Under the pieces are notes generated by a model. The model saw only the letters and a list, made by a program, of their open reading frames with translations. It did no database searches and was not told where the DNA came from. From contig JAQPZY010001581.1 of NCBI GenBank assembly GCA_029931535.1, forward strand, positions 3,952,501 through 4,016,500: 64,000 nucleotides of DNA, read 5' to 3'. The position numbers and the translations under genes were made by a program. The stretch's first letter is position 1, and each line of letters opens with the position of its first letter. Of the stretch, positions 24,269-34,938 are shown piece after piece. Source of the stretch: Margaritifera margaritifera (taxonomy: Eukaryota > Mollusca > Bivalvia > Unionida > Margaritiferidae).

Positions 24269-24479
24269 CCCTGCACTGCAAGCTGATGATTGATGATATC
24301 ATACCTGTGATTCTATCGGCAGTAGGCCAAAAATACCGTTTTAAAGACCGTCTACTGCACATACTGTTTAGTAGTCAAAATCTACCGGTTTTGAAAATTT
24401 CAAGGAAAATAAAAAAGAAAAAAAAAAACAAAAAAAAAACGTTTTTTTTACGCGTTCTATCAACACATTAGATAAACCA

Positions 24480-24791
24480 GCTAGAACCAGTCTACTGGGA
24501 ACCGGAAATGTTCGACCTATGATATGACCGGTGCGACGATGCGTGGTTGAGTAGTCGGATTACAATTGTTAGCATGTGTACACAAGAAGCGGCTAATTGA
24601 TTACCTTATTGTTGTAATTTGGAGAGTTTAAGGCCAAATGCGGGATGTTGTTTGAGGTGTTATAAGTAATAAAAGGATCAAAGGTAATCCATGATGACCA
24701 CGAGTCTTTGATTAAAACTCGGCGGATCTGTCGTGGAAGGAAGATAAAATGGAGAGACCGACCAAAAATGATCTTGGCAGAAACACTTGAG
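24480..24791 (+). promoter_or_regulatory. CpG-richer candidate promoter and 5' exon of the hAT-derived gene
   Basis: This 300-bp stretch has clearly more CpG than its surroundings (ACCGG, TTCGAC, GTGCGACGATGCG, CTCGGCGG, GTCGTGG). It contains an ETS-type ACCGGAAATG site at about 24500. It ends with a splice-donor-like TTGA|GTAAGTATTT at 24791/24792. A short ATG frame (MERPTKNDLGRNT) precedes the donor. I infer an untranslated first exon for the downstream frame. No transcription evidence is available. Confidence 0.35.
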
Positions 24792-24897
24792 TAAGTATTT
24801 TGATTTGATGTCTTTTAATTGTTCTTGTATTGTTCACGATGGTTTAAGATGAATATTTAAGGGCAGCTTGTATATTTTTTTTTCAATTCATGTCAAA

Positions 24898-25326
24898 ATG
24901 CCGAAACGTCCACTTTCTCCCAATGCTAAAAAGCCACCAGCTAAGAATAACTACAACAAGTTTAACAACGCTTGGATACCAGAATTTAAGTGTGTGCAGG
25001 CGAGTAGCAAAGGTCCTGACTTTGCATTGTGTCTTTCATGCAAATTGGATTTTAAGATAGCATATGGAGGAAGAAATGATATCACCAGGCATATGCACAC
25101 ACCATCACATAGGAGCAACGATTCTTCTGTAACAAACACACCCACATTGAAGGCATTATTTGAGACTGGATCAAAAGTGGATAAAGTGAAACTTGCAGAG
25201 ACTTTGTTTGCAAATTTTGTGGCAGAGCACAATTTACCATTCCTCATAGCAGATCATTTTACTCAACTGCTTAAAGTCATGTTTCCTGACTCTGAAATTG
25301 CACAAAAATTTGCACAAGTGAAATGA
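24898..25326 (+). CDS. BED-like zinc-finger protein, hAT-transposase-derived N-terminus
   Basis: The start at ATG 24898 is chosen because the upstream extension has no ATG. It gives 142 codons to TGA. The N-terminus is basic and Pro/Lys-rich (MPKRPLSPNAKKPPAKNNYN). Residues about 46-74 form a C-x2-C (CLSC) ... H-x5-H (HTPSHR region) finger like BED/TTF zinc fingers. Then come a helical stretch and PFLIADHFTQLLKVMFPDSE, a motif I recognise from hAT-derived and ZMYM/SCAND3-like proteins ahead of the RNase H-like core. Usual family proteins are 500-700 residues, so this is only the N-terminal part. The sequence has no internal stop. It could be exon 1 of a longer spliced gene (GTGAAA at 25318 as weak donor), a short domesticated DNA-binding protein, or a broken transposase. 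Confidence 0.65.
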   Translation: MPKRPLSPNAKKPPAKNNYNKFNNAWIPEFKCVQASSKGPDFALCLSCKLDFKIAYGGRNDITRHMHTPSHRSNDSSVTNTPTLKALFETGSKVDKVKLAETLFANFVAEHNLPFLIADHFTQLLKVMFPDSEIAQKFAQVK

Positions 25327-25630
25327 TCTTCAGATCCCTCAACCAGATTTTTATCTAATTTTTTAAAATTTTCATTTTTTAAAATATTTTTATATTTAAA
25401 GAAAATAATTTAATATGTCACATCCATTCAGATTTTACACAGATGAAATATTTTTCAGAAGCAATAATTCAGTATAATTATTTGCAAAGATGTATATTAT
25501 TTTTAATCTTTCACATTTGTCAACTTACATCATTGCAAAACATAGAGAGCAAAGAACTAAGTTTCTGAGGAATATGTTGTGCACTATGAGGGTGTGAAAA
25601 ATTACAATGATTATGATATTTTACTTTCAG
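25327..25630 (+). other. AT-rich segment between two hAT-like pieces
   Basis: T-rich, ending in the acceptor-like TATTTTACTTTCAG (25617-25630). It could be an intron or unrelated DNA inserted into a dead element. Confidence 0.4.
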
Positions 25631-25901
25631 AGACAGAGACATCCCCTGGGCAAACTGTAACTGGTTTTCCAGTGACAACTGCAATGTGATAATTGGGAAG
25701 CACAACAGTGTTCTGTCCAGAGTCAAGAATGTCAACCTCAAAGTGTTTGATGTCGGTTGTGTGTGCCACTTGAAAACTATTGAGAGCCTGCTAAGTGCGA
25801 AGGTTAACAATCACAGTGAATGTCACCAGTGGTCACCAGACAGTGATCTTGTGAAGGAAACTAAAAATGCCTGTGGATTTTATAAAAAATCTTTGCAGTG
25901 A
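25631..25901 (+). pseudogene. hAT-transposase-like core fragment
   Basis: After TTTCAG at 25630 the frame reads DIPWANCNWFSSDNCNV, then IIGKHNSVLSRVKNVNLKVF and DVGCVCHL. This resembles the hAT catalytic-core segment 'G..NSVL.R...... ..F..GC.CHL' of hAT-like and ZMYM-like proteins. After CHL the similarity is lost, and the frame ends at TGA 25899-25901. Splicing 25317 to 25631 would put this piece out of frame, because exon 1 ends in phase 0 and this needs two preceding bases. So either the true junction differs or the copy is dead. I favour a decayed or internally deleted element. Confidence 0.6.
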
Positions 25902-26774
25902 ACTGCGAGATGTACAACTCTTCCTTTTTCATTTAATTAACAATATACTGGCTCATATTAACTAACTATTATTGTAACATTTTCCATCAGATTCTGAATC
26001 TGAATCATGTTCAAAATTTGTGTTTTATTATAATATGAAGAGAATACATATTATGTGACAAAATGAACTTGTTTTGTTTTCAATCCCCTTAAAACACGTA
26101 AAATTTATGCCGATAAAAAATCTACCTTTTTAGAAGCCAATCTACTGATCAAAATTTGTAAATCTACTGGTTTGAAATCCTGGTTCTGTCACAGGTATGT
26201 GATATAGTCAGATGTGAAACAAGAATGACAACATTGGTATACAACAGTAGAGACAGGTAGAAGTAAACAGTTCTGTTTACTGTCTCATATTTTTAAAACT
26301 GAGATGAACAAGGTTGATCAAAGATGCTTCATCAACTATCACAGTGTTTATAAATTTATGTTGAAACATCTTAAACAATATGTAGCTATTTCACACCACT
26401 CTTGCCATAATTTCTCTGTCTTCTAGATTTGGTAAGTTCTGAAGTTTTCAGTGAGGATTCTTGTTGACAAAGAGTCTGGCACCCACTATTTTGTGGAATT
26501 GCCAAATCACTTAAGCGGTTTGAATGAATTTCTTCCTTCACTGTATATGTCGCATGTAAGTGTGAGGTTGATCAGATTGTTTTAACAGCCAAACAGCATT
26601 ACTAGTACAGATACATCGGACCCAGAAATTTGGCATATTTATTTCTTTTTTGTGAAAATGGAAGATGGGCGTATCCAGACACTGATGGTACAGACAGGAG
26701 CCATTGCTGATACCATAATTGCCCTCTTTATCAGGAAGTTCACATGCAACATGTATGATCTAGGCTTAGACTTA
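25902..26774. other. Non-coding stretch downstream of hAT-like pieces
   Basis: Contains AAATCTACTGGTTTGAAA at about 26160, a near copy in the same orientation of AAATCTACCGGTTTTGAAA at about 24380. No gene seen. Confidence 0.45.
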
Positions 26775-27075
26775 TTCAAATTGCAGTGATTCTTAAGGCA
26801 TGATGATTTTGAAATCCTTTCATAGGTACCGTATATACTCGCATATAAGCCGATACCAGCTGCAAACTGCATAGACCCAGATCTGCTGGCACATTATGCA
26901 ATGGCAGATCAGGGTCTATGTTGTTTGCATTTGGCCCCGCCTATATGCGAGTATATGCAGTATATGTATGCCAATTTTGAGTAGACTAAAAGCCATCAAT
27001 CAAACTGCAGTGATTCTTAAAGCATGATGATTCTGAAATCATTTCATAGGTATATGTATGCCAATTTTGAGTAAT
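26775..27075. repeat. ~75-bp tandem duplication, one copy carrying a MITE
   Basis: GCAGTGATTCTTAAGGCATG-ATGATTTTGAAATCCTTTCATAGG at 26783-26826 and TATATGTATGCCAATTTTGA at 26961-26980 match the continuous 27008-27070 copy. The second copy has no insertion and is an empty site for the MITE at 26829-26960. Confidence 0.95.
26829..26960. mobile_element. Family A MITE, single-hairpin recombinant, copy 6
   Basis: 132 bp, TA-flanked. The left TIR is CCGTATATACTCGCATATAA, and the right end is GCGAGTATATGCAG. The interior is one hairpin whose left arm is type 2 (CATAGACCCAGATCTGC) and right arm type 1 (GCAGATCAGGGTCTATG). This looks like deletion between the two hairpins of a full-length copy. The nearby empty site at 27051-27052 fixes the element boundaries and the TA duplication. 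Confidence 0.95.
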
Positions 27076-27951
27076 GGAGCAGACAACTGTCTTTCATTTG
27101 TAATGTGCTGTTTCATCTGTTTACCTTGAAATAAAAATCTAACCTAATTAACACAGGTAGAGTGTCACATCTGAGTAAATTTTATTTTGGGATGTATATC
27201 CAAAAATTTGTTGAGGTGAATGTTAATTAATTGAAAGAACCATTGTAACTGTCAGTAAGTTACATTTGTATGTGCACTATGCACTAGGAAACAAGCTCAA
27301 ACAGTCTATGTAACCAATGTTATGGTTATCGTGCTCATTCAGGAAAGGATTAGTGACAAAATGACCATGAATGAAATGTAAACAAGTAAACTTAACTGTT
27401 TTCTTTGGAATATTTTTTTTTCACCATGAAGTTTTGCCAAATTCATAATAATTTTGTTAAAAAAGTTATATTTTTCAGAAATTATGATCTGGCGATTGTC
27501 CGAGGAAATACTGACTTTTGTCAGAAAATGGTGAAAGTCAATGTTGACCTTTGTCTTCCTCATGTAAAGCCTCATAGTAAATTTGGATTCAATCTGTGAA
27601 GTCCTTTGAAAAGTTATTGAGCAGAAATGAAATTTGTCACAGACATGACCTGATGAGACTGGATGGATTGACACTGTTAATGCTACATGTTCCCTCCTTT
27701 GCTATGGTGGGACAAATGAATTCTGTTTAAAAAGACAAATGATTATATGGAATCAGACAGCCAAAAGGAGTTGATCATGCATTAAAAGAAACATCATTCC
27801 AGGGTTCATTAATTAATGGTCCCAGTAGGTCTGAGTATACTTTCTGGATTTTTATTACCCCCCGACCAATTAGCTATTATTTGAAAACCAGCTGTAATAA
27901 GTTGAACCTACACAACCCTTAGCACACTGAAGATAAAATGTTCAACAAATG
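27076..27951. other. Non-coding stretch
   Basis: The opposing frames 27339-27674 (minus) and 27405-27599 (plus) have no splice or homology support. GGTCCCAGTAGGTCTGAGTA at about 27818 resembles the type I leader and may be a fragment. Confidence 0.4.
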
Positions 27952-28147
27952 AGTTTGTTTTGTTTTTGTTGGTTTTAATGTCACTTTTAACACATTACTG
28001 GCTATATCATGCTGTGGAAATGCAAGTTAAGTGCCTTTCCCAAAGACAGACCAAAGCAGCTCACCTGGGCTGGCCTGGGTGGGTATCAACTCTGTGACCC
28101 TTGAATTACGAGTGTGACACTCTACCAACTGAGCTAGCATGGTTCCT
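27952..28147 (-). mobile_element. tRNA-derived SINE, family S2
   Basis: On the minus strand it starts GGAACCATGCTAGCTCAGTT (box A TAGCTCAGTTGG), with TAGAGTGTCACACTCGTAAT and a box B-like region before GATACCCACCCAGGCCAGCC. The 3' part has AGGCACTTAACTTGCATTTC and GCATGATATAGCC. Sister copies are at 30273-30437, 32621-32804 and 53281-53472. Confidence 0.85.
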
Positions 28148-29114
28148 CAACAAATAAGAACATGCATCATTATTTCTACCAAAGTTTAAGATTTTCATTC
28201 TTTAATTGGCAACCTGACTGCACCTGCCACTTCCCTGCTCTGTCTAAAATTAGCCCCTACTGGTGCTGGGGCAACCAATTTATATGAAGTATAGAGTCTA
28301 AATAATGCACTACATGGTGTTGCAAATCTAACAATGCACAACCACCAGGTATCTTTCTGGCTCTTCTGCAGTTCTACTTGTAAACTACTGCCCTACAAAT
28401 AACTACCTGTGACTGTGATAATTCTATCATGATGGGTTTGATATTATAAGAGCATGTAAAACAGAGTGCAGTTATACATTTTGCCAGAAAGTACATCAAG
28501 TGAAATCAACTTTCCACTAAGTGTCTAGGAACTTAATAATCATCAAACCATTAAATATATATTAGACAGGGTATAAAAATAATATGTGTACTTACATTCT
28601 GAGTTGTGTAGTGTTTCAGAGCAACATATAGCCCTATAGCCATTAGTTTCTAATGCAACTGTCATTAACAAAATTGTCTACACTTTCCAAAGGAGGAACA
28701 ATTAATGCAAAAGAAACATTTCCTCTTTGAAAAATAACAAGTGTGAGCAATTCGGTGTCAAGTTGCTACAATATGCACCCCACGTTGGGGATATTCTACA
28801 TAGAAAGAGAAGGGATTAGTCATGAATTTTGCTAAGCTAATGTTATTCAAGTTCAGTGTTCCAGATCTACTTTCTCTGTAGGACAGGTCTACCTACTCTT
28901 GTCTATGTCATTGTTCCTGGATTTATCTGCTTCTATCAGAGTGTTAGCACAATATGAGAAAGTCACACTTCAGGAAGATTATTTTACACCAAATTCTCAC
29001 ACACTAAATTACTTACAAGTACTAAATGAAGGGCATACACTGCATGCTTTTGCTATGTCTGAGAGAATATTATACCATATCAGACTGTGTATAAAGAGCA
29101 CCTGTGCTACTGTG
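28148..29114. other. Intron sequence
   Basis: No confirmed feature. A 63-bp minus-strand candidate exon (28596-28658) is discussed under findings. Confidence 0.4.
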
Positions 29115-29250
29115 ATCAGCCTAAACACAGATGTGCCATTGCAAAGTGTGCCAGAAAATCCAGATGTACTGTTCATTCTACTAAAAATTTCAAGAACACA
29201 GCACAGACCCTGATCTGCCTGCATGTTATACATCAACATATCTCAGTCTA
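29115..29250. mobile_element. Degenerate family A MITE fragment
   Basis: CACAGACCCTGATCTGCCTG and the spacer-like TTCATTCTACTAAAAATTTC flanked by decayed hairpin arms (AAACACAGATGTGCCATTGC). TIRs are not recognisable. Confidence 0.5.
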
Positions 29251-29253
29251 AGT

Positions 29254-29437
29254 TGGTCACAGTGGTTAGTGTCAGACTCGTGTCCAAAAGGGTGCAGGTT
29301 TGAATCCTACCATCAGATCAGTCCTGGTTGGATACCATGGTTTGTCTTCGAGAAAGGCACTTTACTCCAATTGTTTTGGCACTAAATAACCTACTTGTGT
29401 TGGTGGGTCATAAAACACCAAACCAAAACCAACCCAA
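29254..29437 (+). mobile_element. tRNA-derived SINE, family S3
   Basis: GGTCACAGTGGTTAGTGTCA (box A-like), GGTTTGAATCCTACCATCAG (box B), AGGCACTTTACTCCA and a TAAAACACCAAACCAAAACC tail. Collinear with 1811-1949. Confidence 0.8.
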
Positions 29438-29560
29438 GTTGTTCACAGCTGCATGCACATTATACATGAGTAGGTATGGTATATCTTTTTGTAACCTCTT
29501 GTACTGAAAAAACTAATTACTGAGCTACATAACAGTACTGTACATAAAAAAAAATCTTAC

Positions 29561-29586
29561 CTGATGTTATTAACCCCCTTTTCAAA
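29561..29586 (-). other. Candidate 26-bp microexon (weak)
   Basis: Excellent consensus on both sides: acceptor ATTTTTATAATACAG and donor CAG|GTAAGATT. Its phase does not join directly to the 48076-48352 exon (that frame meets TGA). It may be a chance splice pair. Confidence 0.15.
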
Positions 29587-29692
29587 CTGTATTATAAAAA
29601 TGTATTGCAGATTGAAGACCACAAGGTGATAATCCAAAAACATGATCAAGTCAAGTCCTAAATATCTGCAAAATGTGAACTAGAAGTATGAA

Positions 29693-29909
29693 CCATATAT
29701 ACTTGCTTATAAGTCGAGTCCAACTGCAAACAACACAGACCCTGATCTGCCATCACATAATGCACCAGCAGATCAGGGTCTATGTTGTTTGTTCTACTGA
29801 TTACTCCTTACAAACTGCACAGACCTAGATCTGCCAGTGCATTTTATGACAGCAGATCTGGCTCTTTGCAGTGTGCAGTTGGACTTGTCTTATAAGCAAG
29901 TATAGATGG
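29693..29909. mobile_element. Family A twin-hairpin MITE, copy 7
   Basis: Left end CCATATATACTTGCTTATAA and right end GCAAGTATAGATGG followed by TA. Hairpin 1 is good (GACCCTGATCTGC..GCAGATCAGGGTC), and hairpin 2 is partly decayed. Confidence 0.92.
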
Positions 29910-30272
29910 TACTTAGCTATAAAAATCTTCATGCCAGATTCAAGGCCTGAGAAGTGTTGGAAAGCATTTTAAATTTTAGGAAAATAAATAGTTTTAACCC
30001 CATTAAGTTCGTGTCAAGAACTTTAAAGCTAGTTTAGAAAGTATATTGAGAATATGAAGTATGCAATAAATATGTCAATGTTTCTGACCTGGCTGAAATA
30101 CAATATAAATGTTATTTAAAAAGTCCCCAATACACAACAGAAAACACTGACATGGACATAATAGCCCACTGTGACTATACACAAAGTTTATATGGACTAT
30201 GTTTTTCCTGTATGGATAATAAAATGTAGATGAGAGTTAACCATGTTTTTTCTACTGTATTTAACGAACAGA

Positions 30273-30437
30273 GAGCTCTGTTAGCTCAGCTGGTAGAGTG
30301 TAGGACTTGTAATCCAAGGGTTGAGGCTTCAATACTCACCCAGGCCAGCCTGGGTCAGCTGCCTAGGTGTGTCCTTGGGAAATACACTTAGCTCCCATTT
30401 CCTCAGCATGATATAGCAAAAAATGTTAAATCCCATC
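30273..30437 (+). mobile_element. tRNA-derived SINE, family S2
   Basis: GAGCTCTGTTAGCTCAGCTG GTAGAGTG (box A), GGACTTGTAATCCAAGGGTT, CACCCAGGCCAGCCTGGG, TACACTTAGCTCCCATTTCC, then GCATGATATAGC. Collinear with the minus-strand copies. Confidence 0.85.
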
Positions 30438-30915
30438 TATCCATTAAGGAAATAGTTACATGCAGTCACTATGGACAGGTGGTCCACCAGATAGGTGGAT
30501 GGTAGACTAAAAATCATCAATCAAAAGTTGCAGAGGTTGAGCAATGATTAATCAGATCACTAGTGACATTTTCCAAGGTTCAATTACAGCAGAACAAATT
30601 AAGAAATTGAGAGGCAAGTAGCCTTGGTATGCCTTCAAATTCAAAAGTGAAAGAGATGAATTCTTTGATAGGCACATCTACATGTAACCGATGGCGATGA
30701 AATCAAACTGCATCAGATATGTTGATTGGTTCCTGAATGCTGATTACAACTAATTTCTTTTAGTCAAGGTATGAAATTTGTCAACAAGCAGAATAACTCT
30801 TGTCAAAAACTGAAGTAGAAGATAATGTATGTGTGTAATGGGTTTAATGACACATCAGCACAGTACTGGTTATATGCTGCCAACTAAAAGTTAAGTTCTA
30901 AAAATGTAAAGATTA
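30438..30915. other. Intron sequence
   Basis: No feature recognised. Confidence 0.4.
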
Positions 30916-31117
30916 CCGTATATACTCGCGTATAAGCTAAGTCCAAATGCAAACAACATAGACCCTGATCTGCCATAGCATAATGCACCAGTAGATCAGG
31001 GTCTATGGTGTTTGTTCTACTGATTAGTCATTACAAACTGCATAGACCCAGATCTGTCGGCAGATCTGGGTCTATGCAGTTTGCAGTTGGTATCAGCTTA
31101 TACGTGAGTATATACGG
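30916..31117. mobile_element. Family A twin-hairpin MITE, copy 8
   Basis: TA on both sides, with near-perfect TIRs (CCGTATATACTCGCGTATAA and GTGAGTATATACGG). Hairpin 1 is complete. Hairpin 2 has lost its loop, leaving GACCCAGATCTG directly against CAGATCTGGGTC. Confidence 0.95.
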
Positions 31118-31139
31118 TAAAAAATTATCAGCCATTATT

Positions 31140-31915
31140 TTCTTATGAGAATTACATGACCATGACCTCTGACCTTTAGATCACAGAATCAATAGGCTTC
31201 TTTATTACCCAAAGTGCAAGACATCCACATAGTTTGGACAAGGAACTTAGTCCAGAACAAAACTTATTCTGCAAAAAGCTATTTTCTTCTTTCAGTTATG
31301 GTAATCCTCGACCCTTTACCTTTGACCGCAGAATTAATAGGCTTCTTTCTCACCCAATGTGTAAGTTATCCACAAATTTTTGGTGAAGGTACATGGTTGA
31401 GAATTGAAAAGTTTGTGCAGAAACCATTGTTCTTCTTTCAGTCATAGTAACCTTGACCTTTGACCTTTTGACTATACAATCAATAGGCCTCTTCCATACC
31501 CCAAGTGCAAGCCATGCATGTTGGTCCAGGTCTGTAATGCAGAACTAATGTTATTCAGCAGAAACCATTTTCTTCTTTCAGTTACAGTGACCTTGACCTT
31601 TTACCTTATGACTCCAAATCAATAGGCTTCTTCCTGACCTCAAGTATAAGCCATCCACAAAGTTTGATCCAGGTATGTGATATAGAACTAATGTTATTCT
31701 ATGGAAACCATTTTCCTTCTTTGAGTCACAGTGACCCAGACCTTTGACTTTTTGAACCCAAAATCATTAGTCTTCTTCCTTACCATAAGTGATGACATCC
31801 ACAATGTTTGGTAACTGCAGATGATGGAAAACTGGAGTCATTGTGCAGAAACAAAAATGGTAACAGACAGACAACATCATAACATAATATGCTCCACCTT
31901 ATGGCAGGCATGTAG
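31140..31915 (+). mobile_element. Composite module-array element, type IV, copy 1
   Basis: About five ~145-bp modules (CCATTTTCTTCTTTCAGT, ACAGTGACCTTGACCTTT, ATCAATAGGCTTCTTCC, CCCAAGTGCAAGCCATCCAC, AAAGTTTGATCCAGGT, GATATAGAACTAATGTTATTC). It ends GGTAACAGACAGACAACATC, then a terminal hairpin at about 31888-31912 (arms around CACCTTATGGCAGGCAT) and an A-rich end. The frame 31214-31447 is a by-product. Confidence 0.82.
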
Positions 31916-32187
31916 AAAAGGGCTGTAACTCTGTTAAACATTTAAGTTGGAATGATTAAACCTTTAAGAACCTCTTGTTAATGTATAAGTCATTCCACCT
32001 ACCAGATGGCATTAAATTATTTCACAGAATTGTTGAGCTATGCTTGTCACAGGAAGTGTTGATGGATAGACTGACAGAATATACGTGGTTACGATAGGGT
32101 TCGCACATCTCCAAGCCAGGCACTATAAATTTGCCAAGATTAATACATGTACAAAGGTGAGAATTAAATGAATGTCCAATATTTAAC

Positions 32188-32360
32188 CATGAATATAATA
32201 GACCCAGACCCAGCACATAATATGCCAATTGATCATGGTCTACTTTGTTCACTTGAAATTGTTAAGTACAATAAACAGCACAGACCCCAATATGCAATGG
32301 CAGATCTGGGTCAATGAAATTTGCAACTGGGTGCATGTTATATACAGGTAAATATGATAC
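32188..32360. mobile_element. Degenerate family A MITE
   Basis: Two decayed hairpins (AATAGACCCAGACCCAGCAC..GATCATGGTCTA and GCACAGACCCCAATATGC..GCAGATCTGGGTCA) separated by a TTGTTCACTTGA-type spacer, with GTTATATACAGGTAA at the right end. Confidence 0.6.
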
Positions 32361-32620
32361 AAGGACTGTATAAATATATTGCATATAACTTCACATATCA
32401 TGACGACTGTAATAGTGTTGACAATGCATATTTCATGTGCTACTGACTGAAGTAAAAAACTGCTTTTCCGGCTTATGGTCTGCATTGAAATCTTACTGAA
32501 CTGTGCTGGAAACTTGAACTATAATCTATTGTCAATTGGTAAAGGCCTGTCAAATCATCAAAACCAACTCGGCCTACCACATTAAAATACCCAACCTAAA
32601 ATAAGACCAGGATCATGGGA

Positions 32621-32804
32621 GGTTGGTTGGTTTTTAATATTACTTTCCAAGCATAAATGGCTATATCATGATGAGGAAATGGGAGTTATGTGCCTTTTAA
32701 AGACACACTGAGACAGCCAACCCAGACTGGGCTGGGTGGGTATCAAACATGTGAACCCTGGATTACAAGTCCTATGCTCAACCAACTCAACTATTGCAGT
32801 TCCC
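32621..32804 (-). mobile_element. tRNA-derived SINE, family S2
   Basis: The minus strand carries a decayed box A (ATAGTTGAGTTGGTTGAGCA), GGACTTGTAATCCAGGGTTC, ATACCCACCCAGCCCAG and CATTTCCTCATCATGATATA. It ends in AACCAACCAACC. Confidence 0.82.
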
Positions 32805-32810
32805 CAGTAC

Positions 32811-32945
32811 AATACCAACAGTGTAGAACACTACACAAAATAGACCTTTCAAGTAGAATACCAACAGTGTAGAACACTACACAAAATAGACCTTTCCAGT
32901 AGAATACCAACAGTGTAGAACACTACACAAAATAGACCTTTCCAA
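32811..32945. repeat. 46-bp tandem repeat, 3 units
   Basis: AATACCAACAGTGTAGAACA-CTACACAAAATAGACCTTTCCAGTAG three times, nearly perfect, directly against the S2 SINE. Confidence 0.95.
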
Positions 32946-34320
32946 ATTGACTCTAAGCTCTAAACATGCTTATTTACATAAGAAAATCTTTGCAATGAAT
33001 CCCAAGGCACAAAATTCTGCAACCTGATATCACATTAACTAAAAGCAAGATAACTTTTAAATCTGGCAAAATCAAAGCAATAGCTTTGGAGTTAATCTAA
33101 CTCAAGTCACTAAATATTCCATATATTCTTGTCCTGTCTGTAGGAAGATTGTCCATATGTTGTCGCACATTTTGCAACATTATGTAACTATGCACACCAG
33201 CCCTGAGCTAATAGTCCACACTATTGGTTCAGGTAATAAGAAGATGCTATGTAAGGATGATTGGCATATAGGAAAGGTCTATAATGTGCCCTGTGGGTGA
33301 GACTAATTGTGTATTCCCATTATTTTTAACAAATGATATACTGTATACAGATTTAGATATTTTACTTCAGCTACATATTACTAGTCACAAATCTGTTCTA
33401 ATAATGTCTAAATCAATGCCAGTCTTTTAATAAGTGTAATACTTTTGGATGGATTTAAAAGCAATTATGACAGTTCCAACCTATAACAGGTATGTGTCAT
33501 AAAAACCTGATAGGTGCATACTTTTTCCATCCATTATAAAATATAAACTGGCTTAATCAGATGTTCCTATCGCACTTAAATCAAGATGAATTTATCAATA
33601 AAGGCATTTATTAGGTTGTGGAGTTTATAATGTTATCTGGTAACCTGAGATTTAGTGTGGAAATCAGACCTTCTGTGGCTAGCTGCCAGAGATACTGGAA
33701 GAACAATATACTATAGTGGATGTAACCAATTCCTTGACACTGATAAACATATGTTCCTCAGCTGATCTCTAAAATCCTCCTTAGCTTACCTCTACAATCC
33801 TTCTAATACAGTACTTATAATTGATGTATTTGTTGATAGGATTTTATACAAAATTTGAACAGAATTGAACAGACCAAGATATGTGCACATACACACTTTT
33901 ACTAATGTTACCCCTAGCCACTTTTAACACTGTTTGTCACCATGCCCTTTGGCTTGAGTGTCATTCCTTTTTCTTGAGTGACATGCCTTTTTTGTCAGCT
34001 TTTTTCTCCTTAACATGCCCTTTCTGATGCTTTTCCCAAGCACCTAGCTGCTCTTTTGTCTACTTTTAGTGCCCCCTTTTCTATCCCTCTATAACGGTAA
34101 CAGTAACAGCAATAAGAAGAAATGTGATAAACTAAGGTGCCAGGTCTAATAAGGGATACATGTTTAAACTTCCCTTTTGAGAGAATGATCACTATGCCCT
34201 TTTTAGATCTGAGGAAAAACAATATTTACTCTGAACAGATACCAAAGGGAAATAATACAACTAAAGCCTCCAGAAACTGCTGGGCAGAGGTACTCTTCCA
34301 GTTCCTTGATTATACAGACC
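32946..34320. other. Intron sequence
   Basis: No supported exon. A pyrimidine-rich tract at 33950-34085 is notable but unassigned. Confidence 0.45.
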
Positions 34321-34324
34321 TTAA

Positions 34325-34934
34325 CTCATTAACCCCTAGCGCCACATTTACGCGTCATGAGGTTGTACCCTACTTCCGAGCTCTGTAATGTGAACATCAT
34401 TTAGGATACACTAAAGTGGATGGTATTTCAGGAAAGTAGACAGATGTAGCTCTACAATGATACCAAATAATGTTGACTTTCTCCTCGCATTAAAAAATAC
34501 AGCGAAAAAAATGCATTTTTTGAGACCCAATTTTTTTTAGGTCGAAAATTGCTAGTTCCGGAACTGGAGTTTATGTCCGGATTTTATACTTTTTGGCCTT
34601 AGATCTAAAGCAGACTGCTCCAAACTGCACACAGACAGATGAACCTTTGCAAAAAGTAGGATAAGTTTGAGATTTGGAGTAAAAAGGGGCCAGGACGCAA
34701 AAATCAGGGATCCAATACGAAAAAAAAAAGAAAAAAAAAAAGATAGTCTAACTTTAACCATTATGCACATGCAGAAGCAAAAACAATGTTTCTGATACAC
34801 CTAAGCATCCGGCCAAACAAAAAACTTTCTTAACTTAAGCTGATGTGTTTTGCTGCATTCAGAAGTAACCCCAAAAATGTATTTCCTACCCCTATTTCAG
34901 GCGAAAATGAAAAAAATCTCCCGGGGTTAATGAG
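34325..34934. mobile_element. TTAA-flanked MITE, copy 2
   Basis: TTAA at 34321-34324, right flank TTCA (one change). The TIR CTCATTAACCCC/GGGGTTAATGAG is identical to copy 1, and the interior is collinear, with indels in A-runs. Confidence 0.88.
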
Positions 34935-34938
34935 TTCA

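Noticed and set aside
16278..34800. Similar minus-strand frames in both TTAA elements (16278-16626 and 34552-34800) as a transposase remnant
   Set aside because: The similarity follows from DNA identity of the two copies. Frames are interrupted differently, and no DDE-like or zinc-binding pattern is visible.
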